A stretch of 64,000 nucleotides of DNA from positions 7,192,001 through 7,256,000 of the forward strand of contig NZ_CP036426.1 in NCBI RefSeq assembly GCF_007752535.1. Reading direction: 5' to 3'. Position numbers and translations under genes: made by a program. Origin of the DNA: Tautonia plasticadhaerens. GTDB lineage: Bacteria; Planctomycetota; Planctomycetia; Isosphaerales; Isosphaeraceae. The stretch's first letter is position 1; each line of letters starts with the position of its first letter. Positions 24,015 to 32,860 of this stretch are shown here, one piece after another. A model generated the notes under the pieces. It did no database searches, was not told where the DNA came from, and saw nothing but the letters and a program-made list of their open reading frames with translations.

Positions 24015-25625
24015 TCAGGGCAGGACGGCGCCGAGCTGGTCCTCCGGGACCGGCTCGATCAGCTCGACCGAGGCGCCGGCCCGGGAGGCCCGGGTCCAGA
24101 AGGCCCGGGAGGGTCGGAGCTGGAAGCGGTCGCGGAGGTCGGCGAGCAGGGCCGATCGGCGGTCCTCGGGGCCGTCGTCGAAGCCGTAAATGGCCGGCCC
24201 CCAGGAACTCTGGCCGACGCCGTGCAGGCCGCGATCGGCCAGGAACCGGGCCACCTCCTCGACCTCCGGCCCGGCGAAGATCCCCCCACCCTGGGCCGGG
24301 GCGAACCAGCGGCCGACCTGCTCCTGGATCTCGACCAGGGCGGCGCCGAAGGCGGGGAGGTCCCGGTCGGCGGCGGCGGGCAGGAGCCCGAGGAGGACGA
24401 GGCGGCAGAGGCGGTCGGTGACGGGCTCGGGCATCGGGGGGAGGTCCCGGAAGGCGGCGCGTTCGGCCTCGCCGTGCAGGCCGGCGGGGGCGTTCGGGAT
24501 GGCGACGAGCACCGACCAGGACTCGGGGAGGTGGGCGTGGGCGATCAGCGGGGGGACCGACCCGGGGGCCCGGTGGCCGCCGTCGACGACCAGGCCGCCG
24601 TGCCGGAAGCCGAGGATGCCGACCCCGGAGCGTCCCCCCCGGCCGGTCAGGGCGGCGAGCCGGTCGACCGGCAGGTCCCCCTTGCCGTTGACCAGGGTGA
24701 TCGCCCGGGCGATCGCCAGCCCGAGCTGGGTCCCGGTGCCCAGCCCGACGTGCTCCGCCGGCCCCCGTTCCAGGTGGAGGTGGGTCGCCATCGCCCGGGC
24801 CCGGTCCATCTTCCGGGCGAGCTGGAAGAGGACCCGGGAGGCGAAGTCCGACGCCCGGGGCCGGAGGTTCATCAGCCCGGTCACCCCCCAGTCGTCGGCC
24901 CGCTGGGCCCGGAGGGTGATCCCCGGATCCTCGACCATCAGGCCGACCCCGCCGAACCGCCGGCCCGCCTCCGGCCCCCAGGCGAGCGGCCCGAAGTGCA
25001 GTCGGCTGGGGGTCCGGACCCGGACGGCCGCCGGGGCCTCGCCGGGGATCGCCAATCCCCGGGACCGGGCGACCCGCCGGACGTGGGAGCGGAGCAGGGC
25101 GAACGCCTCGGCCTCCTCCGGCCCGGCGGTCTTCTCGACGAGCACGGCGAGGCGGTCGTACTGCTCCAGGATCTCGGGGATCGGGAGGAAGTCGAGCCGG
25201 GTGGCGAGGATCGCCGCCTCGACCACCGCGTGCTTGGCCCGGTTCAGGCCGAAGAAGTCCCGGAGCCTCCCCGAGGCGACCGCCTCGCAGCGGATCGTCG
25301 TCCGGTCCCCCGAGTCGTCCAGCTCGACCACCCGGAACTCCGCGTACCGGCAGGCCGAGGTCAGGATCCGGCCGTGCACCACGTCGGCGGGCCGGGTCGG
25401 GGCGTCCTCGATCCGGCCGATCGCCCCCCGGGCGATCGTCAGCACGTCGTCGGTGACGTGCAGGACCCCCTCCCCCAGGGCCTTCAGGTTCCGATACGTG
25501 GTCGACGAGGTGTACGGCCGGAGGACGAACCGGGCCAGTTCGGCCGACTCGACCACCGGCCCCATCGGCGCGACGTTCAAAAGCCCGTCCGGGCCGACCG
25601 TGGTGACGATGCCTTCGAGGATCAC
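24015..25625 (-). CDS. DUF447 domain fused to beta-ribofuranosylaminobenzene 5'-phosphate synthase
   Basis: A 536-residue fusion. Residues 1 to about 190 form a DUF447 domain, a flavin-reductase-like split barrel (MILEGIVTTVGPDGLLNVAPMGP … LRPYTSSTTYRNLKALGEGVLHVTDD). Residues about 200–536 match beta-RFAP synthase, a GHMP-kinase-fold enzyme (VRTPSRLHFGPL, FGGVGLMVEDPG, GPAEHVGLGTGTQLGLAIA, SSWGPAIYGF). Beta-RFAP synthase joins PRPP and p-aminobenzoate (or a derivative) with CO2 and PPi release, the first committed step to H4MPT. DUF447 proteins often neighbour these genes, with no proven reaction. The stop of the upstream DHPS-like gene overlaps this ATG (ATGA), so both are co-translated. 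Confidence 0.9.
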   Translation of the reverse strand: MILEGIVTTVGPDGLLNVAPMGPVVESAELARFVLRPYTSSTTYRNLKALGEGVLHVTDDVLTIARGAIGRIEDAPTRPADVVHGRILTSACRYAEFRVVELDDSGDRTTIRCEAVASGRLRDFFGLNRAKHAVVEAAILATRLDFLPIPEILEQYDRLAVLVEKTAGPEEAEAFALLRSHVRRVARSRGLAIPGEAPAAVRVRTPSRLHFGPLAWGPEAGRRFGGVGLMVEDPGITLRAQRADDWGVTGLMNLRPRASDFASRVLFQLARKMDRARAMATHLHLERGPAEHVGLGTGTQLGLAIARAITLVNGKGDLPVDRLAALTGRGGRSGVGILGFRHGGLVVDGGHRAPGSVPPLIAHAHLPESWSVLVAIPNAPAGLHGEAERAAFRDLPPMPEPVTDRLCRLVLLGLLPAAADRDLPAFGAALVEIQEQVGRWFAPAQGGGIFAGPEVEEVARFLADRGLHGVGQSSWGPAIYGFDDGPEDRRSALLADLRDRFQLRPSRAFWTRASRAGASVELIEPVPEDQLGAVLP

Positions 25626-27064
25626 GCCCCGGCCTCCCCCGATCCGCCCTCGGGACGGCCCCGGTGCTGCCGGCGCTCCCGCTTCCGGCGCTCGACGGCG
25701 CCGACCTCGGGCTCGGTGAGGTACCCCCAGTCGAGGGCCTGGTCCTGCCGGTAGTGCTTGTCCAGGGTCAGGGCCGTCCGGGCCTTGGCCAGCTCGTAGC
25801 CGAGGTAGAAGGCGTGCTCCGGGTCGGCCACCCCCATGCGGTCGAACAGGGCGAAGGGGTCGGCGTCGGCCAGGAAGTGCTGGTGGTTCAAGGCGTAGAT
25901 CACCCCATCCTCGGCGAAGATCCGCCAGTTCGGGTCCCGGATCCGACGCTGGAGTTCCTCCAGGGTGTCCCGGCCGAAGCGGGGGACCTTCGGATCCCGG
26001 AGCGTCACCAGGCCCGGCTCCAGGTGCTTCGGCAGGGTCCGGTTCGTCACCGCATGATAGGACAGCCGGCGGGCCAGGTCGATCTCCCGGACCGACGACC
26101 GGGCCCAGTTGATGACCGCCGTCGTCAGCACGCTGCCCACCCCGACCTCCTGGCAGACGCCGATCAGGGCGACGTTCATCCCGGCCGAGTCCACGTCGGT
26201 CAGCTCCGTCAGGTTCCCGACCCCCATCATCATCGCCGAATCAGGATACCGGCGCCTCACCTCCAGGTACCGGCCCAGCGAGGCGGCGAAGCCGAAGCCG
26301 ATCGGCTCCAGGATCGGGTCGATCCGGAACGGGATGCCGTGCTTCGAGAGGGACTCGACCGACGCGTCCAGCCCTTCGAGCGTGCCGACCCGGTCGGGGA
26401 TGACCACGACCTCGGCCCCCCAGTCCCCGGCCCGATCCCGGTTCGAGCCGTCGACGCTCAGGACGAGGTCCGCCCCCGCCTCGACCGCCCGAGCGACCTC
26501 GACCGGGTCGAAGCTGTCGACCGAGACGCGGTGGCCCCGCTCCCGGAGGGCGACGACCGCCTCGGCCACCCCGGGCCAGGGGCCGCCTGGGTCGCAACCG
26601 AGGTCGATCCGGTCGGCCCCCTCGGCGGCGAAGCGGTCGGCCTGGGAGAGCAGTTGGTCGAGGGGCAGGGTCGGGGCGTGGTTGATCTCGGCCAGGATCT
26701 CGATGTCGAAGGCGCCATAGCCCTCGGCGTCCGGGGAGTCGAGTCCGAAGGACCGGGGGAGGTCGCGGAGGTCGTCCGGCCCGCGTTCGACCGGGACGCC
26801 CCCGGCCTTCTCGACCACCGGTGCGAGGTCCCCCTTGCACATCCCGGGCAGGATGACGCGGTCGACTCCCGGGGGGACCTCCAGGTGCCGGGCGATCCAG
26901 GGGGTCGGCATCAGGGCGGCGACGGTGATCGGCAGGACCGCGACCTCGGCCTCGACGCCGGCCCGGGGCGCCAGGTCGTCGAGCACCTGGCGGAGGGCGA
27001 ACTCGGCGAGCCGTCCGGTGATGAACAGGAGGCGAGGTCGGGGGCAAGGGCGGTCGTTCGGCAT
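25622..27064 (-). CDS. Dihydropteroate synthase-like protein of H4MPT synthesis (DUF6513/archaeal type)
   Basis: A 480-residue protein. The N-terminal 150 residues (LLFITGRLAEFALRQVLDDL … VLPITVAALMPTPWI … VILPGMCKGDLAPV) form a domain specific to this group. The middle is a TIM barrel of the dihydropteroate-synthase class: GADRIDLGCDPGGPWPGV, HRVSVDSFDPVEVARAVEAGADLVLSVDGSN, DPILEPIGFGF, and MMGVGNLTELTDVDSAGMN. Homologues occur in methanogens and H4MPT-using bacteria, where they are proposed to condense a pterin with the beta-RFA moiety. It is the first gene of the pair with the DUF447–beta-RFAPS fusion (4 nt overlap), which strongly supports this role. Confidence 0.88.
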   Translation of the reverse strand: MPNDRPCPRPRLLFITGRLAEFALRQVLDDLAPRAGVEAEVAVLPITVAALMPTPWIARHLEVPPGVDRVILPGMCKGDLAPVVEKAGGVPVERGPDDLRDLPRSFGLDSPDAEGYGAFDIEILAEINHAPTLPLDQLLSQADRFAAEGADRIDLGCDPGGPWPGVAEAVVALRERGHRVSVDSFDPVEVARAVEAGADLVLSVDGSNRDRAGDWGAEVVVIPDRVGTLEGLDASVESLSKHGIPFRIDPILEPIGFGFAASLGRYLEVRRRYPDSAMMMGVGNLTELTDVDSAGMNVALIGVCQEVGVGSVLTTAVINWARSSVREIDLARRLSYHAVTNRTLPKHLEPGLVTLRDPKVPRFGRDTLEELQRRIRDPNWRIFAEDGVIYALNHQHFLADADPFALFDRMGVADPEHAFYLGYELAKARTALTLDKHYRQDQALDWGYLTEPEVGAVERRKRERRQHRGRPEGGSGEAGA

Positions 27065-27097
27065 GGGTCGATTGTCGCACCCGCCCCGGCCGGTCCG

Positions 27098-28552
27098 TCA
27101 ACGGGACTCCGGAATCCCCTCCGTCGCAGCGACGTAATCCGCCAGCACCCGGACGTTCTCCGAGAAGGTGGCCGACTCGATGATCGGCGAGCCGTTCTTC
27201 GCCCGCTCGACCCAGGCGCCCCGGTCGTCCATCGCGTCGATCACCTCCCGGGCCCGCCGGGCGAGCCCGAGTGTCAGCCTCGGCGGCGACCGGGAGGGTT
27301 CGGCATCCGAGGGGGGGCCGGACTGCCGGAGCCGTTCATATTCGGCGGCGATGCGGTCGACCCGGGAGTTCTGGATGAAGCCGTAGTGCGTCGGCATGTC
27401 GTCGCTGCTGTAGGTGAGCCTGTAATCCTTCGTGAAGTAGAGCGGCCGGTTCGTCCGGAGCTCGAAGAAGCGGGCGATCCGGCCGTCGGGGAACTGGGAG
27501 CGTCGGAGGTAGTCGAGGGCCCGGGGGACCGGCTCCAGGTACTTCTCGTCGCCGGTGACGCGGTAGAGGCGCATCAACGTCTCGATGATCGTCTGCGACT
27601 CGTACCCGCTGATCGCCGGGGGCTCGAACTTGCGGGACCACTCGGGGTGCATGGCGACGTTGTACTGCTGGGCCCAGGCGGGTTGGGGGTCGGGCATCTG
27701 GGAGAGGATGAGGAAGTCGCCGGCCTTCTTCGCCGAGTCGAGGTAGCGGGGGTCGTCGTAGGTCCGGTACGCCAGGAGCAGGGTGTCGATCATGTCGGAC
27801 ATGAGGTGGTCGTTCAGGACGTACCGGCCGAGCCAGTCGTTCGGCCACTCGCGCTTCCAGGTCTCGGGGTAGGAGGCGGGCGTGACCGGGTAGTCCTCCT
27901 CCGAGGGGGGCTCGGGGAACTCCTCCCACCAGACGTACCAGCCGCCGTTGGGGTGCTGGGCGCGGAGGATCGATTCGAGGGCATAGCCGGCAGCCTCGTG
28001 GATTCGCTCGTTCTCGAAGCCGAGGGCCTCGTCCAGGCGGACGAGGAACCGGACCGACGCCTGGGTGGTGTCGTCGTCGAGGGTGGTGAAGCGGCGGTCG
28101 CGCTTCGAGCCCTTCGCCCCGGGCGGGTTGTCTCGATAGGCGTAGTCGAGCCGCTCAGCAGGGTCGAAGGCGATCGAGTAGGCCCAGCCGCCGGAGCGCA
28201 TCTGGCCCCGGCAGAGGGCCTCGCCGGCGTCCCGGGCGGCGTCGAGCAGGTCGGGGTCGCCGGTGGCGAGGGCGGCGTCGAGCATCGCCTCGCCGACGGT
28301 CGGGGTGCCGGGGGGCTGGACCCAGGCGGTCGACGGGCCGACGACCGCCTCCCCCCGGCGGTCGGTCAGGTCCGAGCTGTACCGCCAGACGTACCCGCCG
28401 TGGGCGGACACCTCCCGGTGGAAGAACCCGACCGCGGCACGGAGGGCCCGCTCGGCCTCGGCCCGGGACGGGTCGTCGGCCCCGGGGGCCGGGGAGCCGA
28501 GCGCCAAGCAGGTCGCACCGAGCAAGAAGATCGACCAGGGTCGTCGAGGCAT
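27098..28552 (-). CDS. Pectate lyase-like secreted protein (PL10-type alpha/alpha toroid)
   Basis: A 484-residue exported protein with a signal peptide (about residues 1–25). The body is an alpha/alpha barrel: HGGYVWRYSSDLTDRRGE near the N-terminus, CRGQMRSGGWAY, RFTTLDDDTTQASVRFLVRLDEAL, QHPNGGWYVWWEEFP, and WAQQYNVAMHPEWSRKFEPPAISGYES. The TTLDDDTT and WAQQYN…FEPPA segments match the PL10 pectate lyase (Pel-15E) family, which cleaves polygalacturonate by beta-elimination. The C-terminal region is longer than in Pel-15E, so activity on pectin itself is probable, not certain. It starts a little after the SDR gene on the same strand. Confidence 0.75.
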   Translation of the reverse strand: MPRRPWSIFLLGATCLALGSPAPGADDPSRAEAERALRAAVGFFHREVSAHGGYVWRYSSDLTDRRGEAVVGPSTAWVQPPGTPTVGEAMLDAALATGDPDLLDAARDAGEALCRGQMRSGGWAYSIAFDPAERLDYAYRDNPPGAKGSKRDRRFTTLDDDTTQASVRFLVRLDEALGFENERIHEAAGYALESILRAQHPNGGWYVWWEEFPEPPSEEDYPVTPASYPETWKREWPNDWLGRYVLNDHLMSDMIDTLLLAYRTYDDPRYLDSAKKAGDFLILSQMPDPQPAWAQQYNVAMHPEWSRKFEPPAISGYESQTIIETLMRLYRVTGDEKYLEPVPRALDYLRRSQFPDGRIARFFELRTNRPLYFTKDYRLTYSSDDMPTHYGFIQNSRVDRIAAEYERLRQSGPPSDAEPSRSPPRLTLGLARRAREVIDAMDDRGAWVERAKNGSPIIESATFSENVRVLADYVAATEGIPESR

Positions 28553-28566
28553 GGATCAGCCCTCCG

Positions 28567-29331
28567 TCATCGGATCGCCCCGCCGTTGACCCGGACGACC
28601 TGCCCGGTCAGGAACGAGGCGCCGGGCCCGACCAGGAACCGGACCACCTCGGCCACGTCCTGCGGGGTGCCCCATCGGCCCATCGGGGCCTCGGAGACGG
28701 CCCGACGCTGCCAGTCGTCGGACGCCTTCTCGCCCCAGGAGGTCTTGATCCATCCGGGGGCGAGGCAGTTGACCCGGACCTCGGGGGCGAGGCCCAGCGC
28801 GAGGCTCTTCGAGAAGCCCATCACCGCCCCCTTCGTGGCGGCGAACAGCTCCCCGGAGTCCCCCTCCATCCCCGTCTCGGCCTGGTCCCAGCCCATCGTC
28901 AGGATCACGCCGCGGCCCTGCTGCTTCATCCGCCGGCCGACCCGCCGGCAGAGGCGCATGGCGGCCACCACGTCGACGGCCCAGAGCAGGTCGAGCTTGG
29001 CGTCGAAGTCGAGCCGGGAGGCGTCGCCGGTCAGAGTGTCGGCCCCGGCGACCTGCACCCAGGCGTCGAGCCCGCCCCAGGTCGCCCACGCCTCGTCGAC
29101 CAGCCGGTCCCCCGCGTCCCGGTCGGCCAGGTCGGCCATGAGCACGGCGGCCCGGCCGACGCCGAGATGCCGGCACTCGTCGGCGACGGCCTCGGCCTGC
29201 TCCCGGGAGCGCCGGCCGTGGACGATCACGTCGGCCCCCGATCGGGCCAGGGCGATCGCCGAGGCCCGGCCGATCCCGGAGGTCGAGCCGAGCACGATGG
29301 CGCGGAGGCCCTGGAGTTCGGCGGGAGGCAT
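28567..29331 (-). CDS. SDR-fold protein lacking the canonical catalytic Tyr
   Basis: A 254-residue short-chain-dehydrogenase fold. The cofactor motif GSTSGIG (residues 15–21) is intact, and the C-terminal LVGPGASFLTGQVVRVNGG is standard. At the active site the YxxxK motif reads Phe163-A-A-T-Lys167 (codon TTC), and the region that normally supplies the catalytic Ser reads LTMGWDQAETG. The NNAG motif is QVAGA. So Ser and Tyr are both missing while Lys stays. It may be a non-catalytic NAD(P)-binding protein or use another acid. It lies between the pectate lyase-like gene (14 nt apart) and a nitrilase. Confidence 0.85.
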   Translation of the reverse strand: MPPAELQGLRAIVLGSTSGIGRASAIALARSGADVIVHGRRSREQAEAVADECRHLGVGRAAVLMADLADRDAGDRLVDEAWATWGGLDAWVQVAGADTLTGDASRLDFDAKLDLLWAVDVVAAMRLCRRVGRRMKQQGRGVILTMGWDQAETGMEGDSGELFAATKGAVMGFSKSLALGLAPEVRVNCLAPGWIKTSWGEKASDDWQRRAVSEAPMGRWGTPQDVAEVVRFLVGPGASFLTGQVVRVNGGAIR

Positions 29332-29358
29332 CGGGGGGATCCTGGGGGGATGAAGACC

Positions 29359-29447
29359 TCACGCAGGGTCGCAGAGTCGCGGAGGAGAATCAAGGGGGGG
29401 AGCAGGCCCCGCTCCGTCCCCCTCCGCGTCTCCGCGACCCTGCGGGA
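29359..29447. repeat. Large imperfect inverted repeat
   Basis: The left arm (about 29359–29386) contains ACGCAGGGTCGCAGAGTCGC and GGAGGA; the right arm (about 29421–29447) contains CTCCGCGTCTCCGCGACCC and TGCGGGAG. The arms pair over about 25 bases with few mismatches around a 35-base loop. The sequence resembles the widespread intergenic GCAGAGACGCAGAGG-type repeat. It lies between two genes on the minus strand and could act as a transcription terminator for the nitrilase. Confidence 0.6.
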
Positions 29448-29463
29448 GATCTCCTCCTCTCCC

Positions 29464-30441
29464 TCATCCCGGCCTCCCCGCCTCGTAGGAGAGCGCCCAG
29501 CCCGGCTTCGTCACGGGCCGGTGGCCTTCGGGGTGGGGGCGGGTGATCGGCCCGTAGAGTTCGGGGCGTCGGGCGTCGAGGTAGCGCCGGCCGGAGGCGC
29601 CGGCGAAGGCCTCGGGGGTGAGCAGGGCCACGGCGAGGCCGTCTCCCAGGGCCGAGCACTCGGCCAGGACCTCGCCGTGGGGGTCGAGGATCAGCGACAG
29701 CCCCGGCTTGATCGTGTCGAAGTCGACGCCGACGGGGTTGGAGAAGACGTAGTAGACGCCGTTCTCCCAGGCCCGGGTCGGGAGCCATCGCATCAGCCAT
29801 CCCCGGCCCTTGGGCCCCTGGAACTCCTGGCGGAGGCGGGAGGGGTCGCGCTCCCGGTTCTCCCAGAGGGCGCGGTCGACGGTCCCCCGGCCCGGCATGG
29901 TCGACGGCAGGCAGCCGGTGACGTGGGGGGCGACGATCACCTCGGCGCCCAGCAGGGTGGTGGCCCGGGCGTTCTCGGGCAGGTTGTTGTCGTAGCAGGT
30001 CAGGATGCCGACCCGGACGCCACCCAGGTCGAACACCGTGTACCCCTCCCCCGGCGAGAGGTGGGGGCTGATGAAGACATGGAGCTTCCGGTGCCGGGCG
30101 AGGAACCCGTCCGGCCCGACAGCGACGTAGCAATTATACAGGTCCCCGTCGTCGTCGATCTCCACCAGCCCGGCCATCACGACCACGCCGTGCTCCCGGG
30201 CGATCCCGATCAGCGCCTCCGTCGACGGCCCGTCCGGGACCGGCTCGGCCCAGGAGGCGAGCGTCGGCCGGTCGAGGGTCTGGAGCACGGTGTAGCCGGG
30301 GATGCTGCACTCGTGGAAGCAGACGACCTCGGCCCCCTGCTCGACGGCCTGTCGGGTCAGCTCCCGGATCCGGGAGAGGTTGGCGAGCTTGTCGCCGTCC
30401 CGGTGCTCGAACTGGGCGGAGGCGAAGCGGATGTCCCGCAT
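29464..30441 (-). CDS. Nitrilase superfamily carbon–nitrogen hydrolase
   Basis: A 325-residue cytoplasmic enzyme with the complete triad: Glu44 (VCFHECS), Lys119 (HRKLH) and Cys149 (GILTCYDNN). The family hydrolyses amides, carbamoyl groups or nitriles. The sequence around the Cys (TCYDNNLPENAR) and the long insert GRGTVDRALWENRERDP place it near the N-carbamoylputrescine/beta-ureidopropionase-like branches, but the substrate cannot be named. No operon partner is obvious: the SDR lies 132 nt downstream behind an inverted repeat. Confidence 0.9.
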   Translation of the reverse strand: MRDIRFASAQFEHRDGDKLANLSRIRELTRQAVEQGAEVVCFHECSIPGYTVLQTLDRPTLASWAEPVPDGPSTEALIGIAREHGVVVMAGLVEIDDDGDLYNCYVAVGPDGFLARHRKLHVFISPHLSPGEGYTVFDLGGVRVGILTCYDNNLPENARATTLLGAEVIVAPHVTGCLPSTMPGRGTVDRALWENRERDPSRLRQEFQGPKGRGWLMRWLPTRAWENGVYYVFSNPVGVDFDTIKPGLSLILDPHGEVLAECSALGDGLAVALLTPEAFAGASGRRYLDARRPELYGPITRPHPEGHRPVTKPGWALSYEAGRPG

Positions 30442-30603
30442 GGGTGGTCTTCCCTCGAACTAGGCCCTCGACATCGGTGCGACCGGCAGGATACCCCGGA
30501 GCAGGGGGCGATGGCAGCGGCCGGGCCGCGGGACGGACACCGAAGCGGCTCGGCACCATCTCCCCACCCCGGCGAGTCGCGTCCTCGGACGCGACTCGAC
30601 GCC

Positions 30604-32568
30604 TCAATCCGACGAGGAGTCCGCCGGTGTGTCCTCCACCTCCGGCTCGGTGATCGCCAGGTCCTGGTCGACCGGCACGTCCTCCAGGACCGTCTCGGCA
30701 CCGGAGGGCCAGCGGACGGCCAGGCGGTCGATCGACTCGGCGTCTCCCAGGCCGATCAGGACGCGGGGGTCGTTGGTCGAGAGCATGCTCGTGCCGGACT
30801 TCCGCTGGCGGTGGATGGTCAGCTCGCCGAGTTCGGCGGTGATGATCGCGCCGACGGCGTCCCGGTTGCTCCGGGTGCCGGTCAGGAGGAGTCGGATCCA
30901 GTGGCGATCGGCCCGGGGGGTGTCGTTGCGGAGGATCGCGGGCCGCTCGTCCTTGTGGCTGACGACGATGTCGAGGTCGCCGTCGTCGTCGAGGTCGCCG
31001 AAGGCGGCGCCCCGGCCGACGTGCCCGGCGTCGAAGTAGGGGCCGGCGTCCCGGGTGGCGAGCTTGAAGCGTCGGCTGGTGGGGTCGCCCCCCAGGGCGA
31101 CGTTGCTCATAAGCAGCGCGGGCTCCTCGTACTCGTAGTCCGGGTGGTTGGCGTCGACGTGGCCGTTCGTGACGAAGCAATCGGGCCAGCCGTCGGAGTC
31201 GAAGTCGGCCAGGGCGGTGCCCCAGCCGACCCAGGGGCGGCTGTCCTGCGAGAGCCCGTAGAACGGGGTCATGTCGGTGAAGAAGCCGTCCCCGGTGTTG
31301 CGGTAGAGGGTGTTGTACTCGTTCTGGAAGTTGGTCACGAAGAGGTCGGGCAGTCCGTCGCCGTCGACGTCCTCGGCGTCGACCCCCATGCCGGACTGGG
31401 CCATGCCGTCGATGTCGAAGGCGGCGCCCGAGGTCTCGGTGGCGTCGGTGAAGGTGCCGTCCCCCTTGTTCAGGAAGAGGAAGTTGGGGTTCTGGTCGTT
31501 GGCGACGTAGAGGTCGGCCAGGCCGTCGGCGTTCAGATCCGCCGCGACGACGCCGAAGCCGTGGCCGTCGGCGCGGCCGACGCCGGCCTCGTCGGTCACG
31601 TCGGTGAACGTCAGGTCGCCTTCGTTGCGGAAGAGGACGTGCTTGACGGTCCGGATCTGCCGGGGGGAGCAATAGAGCCGGATGCCCCGGTCCTCGAAGC
31701 CGCACCACTTGTCGTCCTCGGGGAGCCTCCAGTCGCCGTGGATGGCGACGTAGAGGTCGAGGTCGCCGTCGAGGTCGTAGTCGATCGCGGCGCCCCCGGA
31801 CGCCCAGTTGACCAGGGCCCGCTCGGACTCGACGATCTCGCCCGAGGCGTCCGCCTGCCGATCGACGACCGTCCGGCCCATGTTCTCGACGCCGGCCGAT
31901 TCGCTGATATCCGTGAACGTGCCGTCGCCATCGTTGCGGTAGAGGCGGTTCGGGCCGTAGCAGGCGAGGAAGACGTCGGTGTCGCCGTCGCCGTCGAAGT
32001 CGTGGGCGACGATCCCGTGGTTGAAGCCCCGGAAGCCCAGCCCGGAGGCCTCGGTGCCGTCGCGATAGGTGCCGTCGCCGTTGTTGAGGTAGAGGCGATT
32101 GCCCCCGAGGTCGGACGAGCCGAGCGGCAAGAGGGTGCAGGAGGCGAAGTAGAGGTCCATCAGGCCGTCGCCGTCGGCATCCATGATCGCCACGCCGGAG
32201 GCGTTGGCCGAGGGATAATACCGCTCGTCGGTCATGCCGGAGACGTGGTCGAAGTCGATCCCGGCGGTCCGGGAGATTTCCTCGAACCGGAACGGGCTGG
32301 GCTCCTGGGGGACCATCGGGTTGGCCGCCTGGGCCTCGCCGTCGACGTGGGGGAAGGGGTCCTGGTCCAGCTCCCCGCGATCCGGCGCGGCCGAATCGGC
32401 CTTCGGGGCGCCGGCTGCGGTGGGGTCGCCCCCCCCGCAGCCCGACCCGAGGCCGAGCAGCGTCAGGGAGACCAGGGTCGCCCCCAGGAGCGGGTCGAGT
32501 CGTCCGATCGTCGGCCGAGGCCGGGCCCCGGCCGAGGCCGGGGTCCGGGAGGAGTCCGGATGGTCCAT
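30604..32568 (-). CDS. CRTAC1-family FG-GAP/ASPIC-UnbV lipoprotein
   Basis: A 654-residue exported protein with a lipobox ending at Cys44 (LGLGSGC). It has many FG-GAP/integrin-like calcium-binding units of the DxDxDGxxD type, e.g. VAIMDADGDGLMDLYFAS, VAHDFDGDGDTDVFLA, AAIDYDLDGDLDLYVA, and AEDVDGDGLPDLFVTN, forming a beta-propeller. The C-terminus has the ASPIC/UnbV region (HWIRLLLTGTRSNRDAVGAIITAELG … QRKSGTSMLSTNDPRVLIGLGDAESIDRLAVRWPSGAE). The family is expanded in planctomycetes and is probably surface-exposed; the molecular role is not settled. The start at 32568 gives the signal peptide and has a GAAGGG site. Confidence 0.9.
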   Translation of the reverse strand: MDHPDSSRTPASAGARPRPTIGRLDPLLGATLVSLTLLGLGSGCGGGDPTAAGAPKADSAAPDRGELDQDPFPHVDGEAQAANPMVPQEPSPFRFEEISRTAGIDFDHVSGMTDERYYPSANASGVAIMDADGDGLMDLYFASCTLLPLGSSDLGGNRLYLNNGDGTYRDGTEASGLGFRGFNHGIVAHDFDGDGDTDVFLACYGPNRLYRNDGDGTFTDISESAGVENMGRTVVDRQADASGEIVESERALVNWASGGAAIDYDLDGDLDLYVAIHGDWRLPEDDKWCGFEDRGIRLYCSPRQIRTVKHVLFRNEGDLTFTDVTDEAGVGRADGHGFGVVAADLNADGLADLYVANDQNPNFLFLNKGDGTFTDATETSGAAFDIDGMAQSGMGVDAEDVDGDGLPDLFVTNFQNEYNTLYRNTGDGFFTDMTPFYGLSQDSRPWVGWGTALADFDSDGWPDCFVTNGHVDANHPDYEYEEPALLMSNVALGGDPTSRRFKLATRDAGPYFDAGHVGRGAAFGDLDDDGDLDIVVSHKDERPAILRNDTPRADRHWIRLLLTGTRSNRDAVGAIITAELGELTIHRQRKSGTSMLSTNDPRVLIGLGDAESIDRLAVRWPSGAETVLEDVPVDQDLAITEPEVEDTPADSSSD

Positions 32569-32860
32569 CGCAGGCCCTTCGGGGGGGAGAGGTCGTCGAT
32601 TCGGGTCGGGATGGGCGGGCCGACCGGGGCCCCGGGGTGCCGACGGCGGATCCCGACGGATCGTCTCGATCGTCCCGATTGTATCACGCCCCCCCCGGGG
32701 GGAGTCCAACCGGGCCCGGGGCGGATCTCCGCCAGGCCCTGGCACGGGCCCGGGAATTGCAGCACCATCGTTGCGGATTGGGCAAGTCACGCCCCTGGCG
32801 CGGGACCGGGACGCCCGGCCCGGCGTGCACGTACCGCCACCGAAGGAAGGAAACGACGCG

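Noticed and set aside
32740-32760. Possible sigma-54 promoter (TGGCACG … TTGC) before the large secreted gene
   Set aside because: The GG and GC elements are 16 bases apart; a sigma-54 site needs 10.
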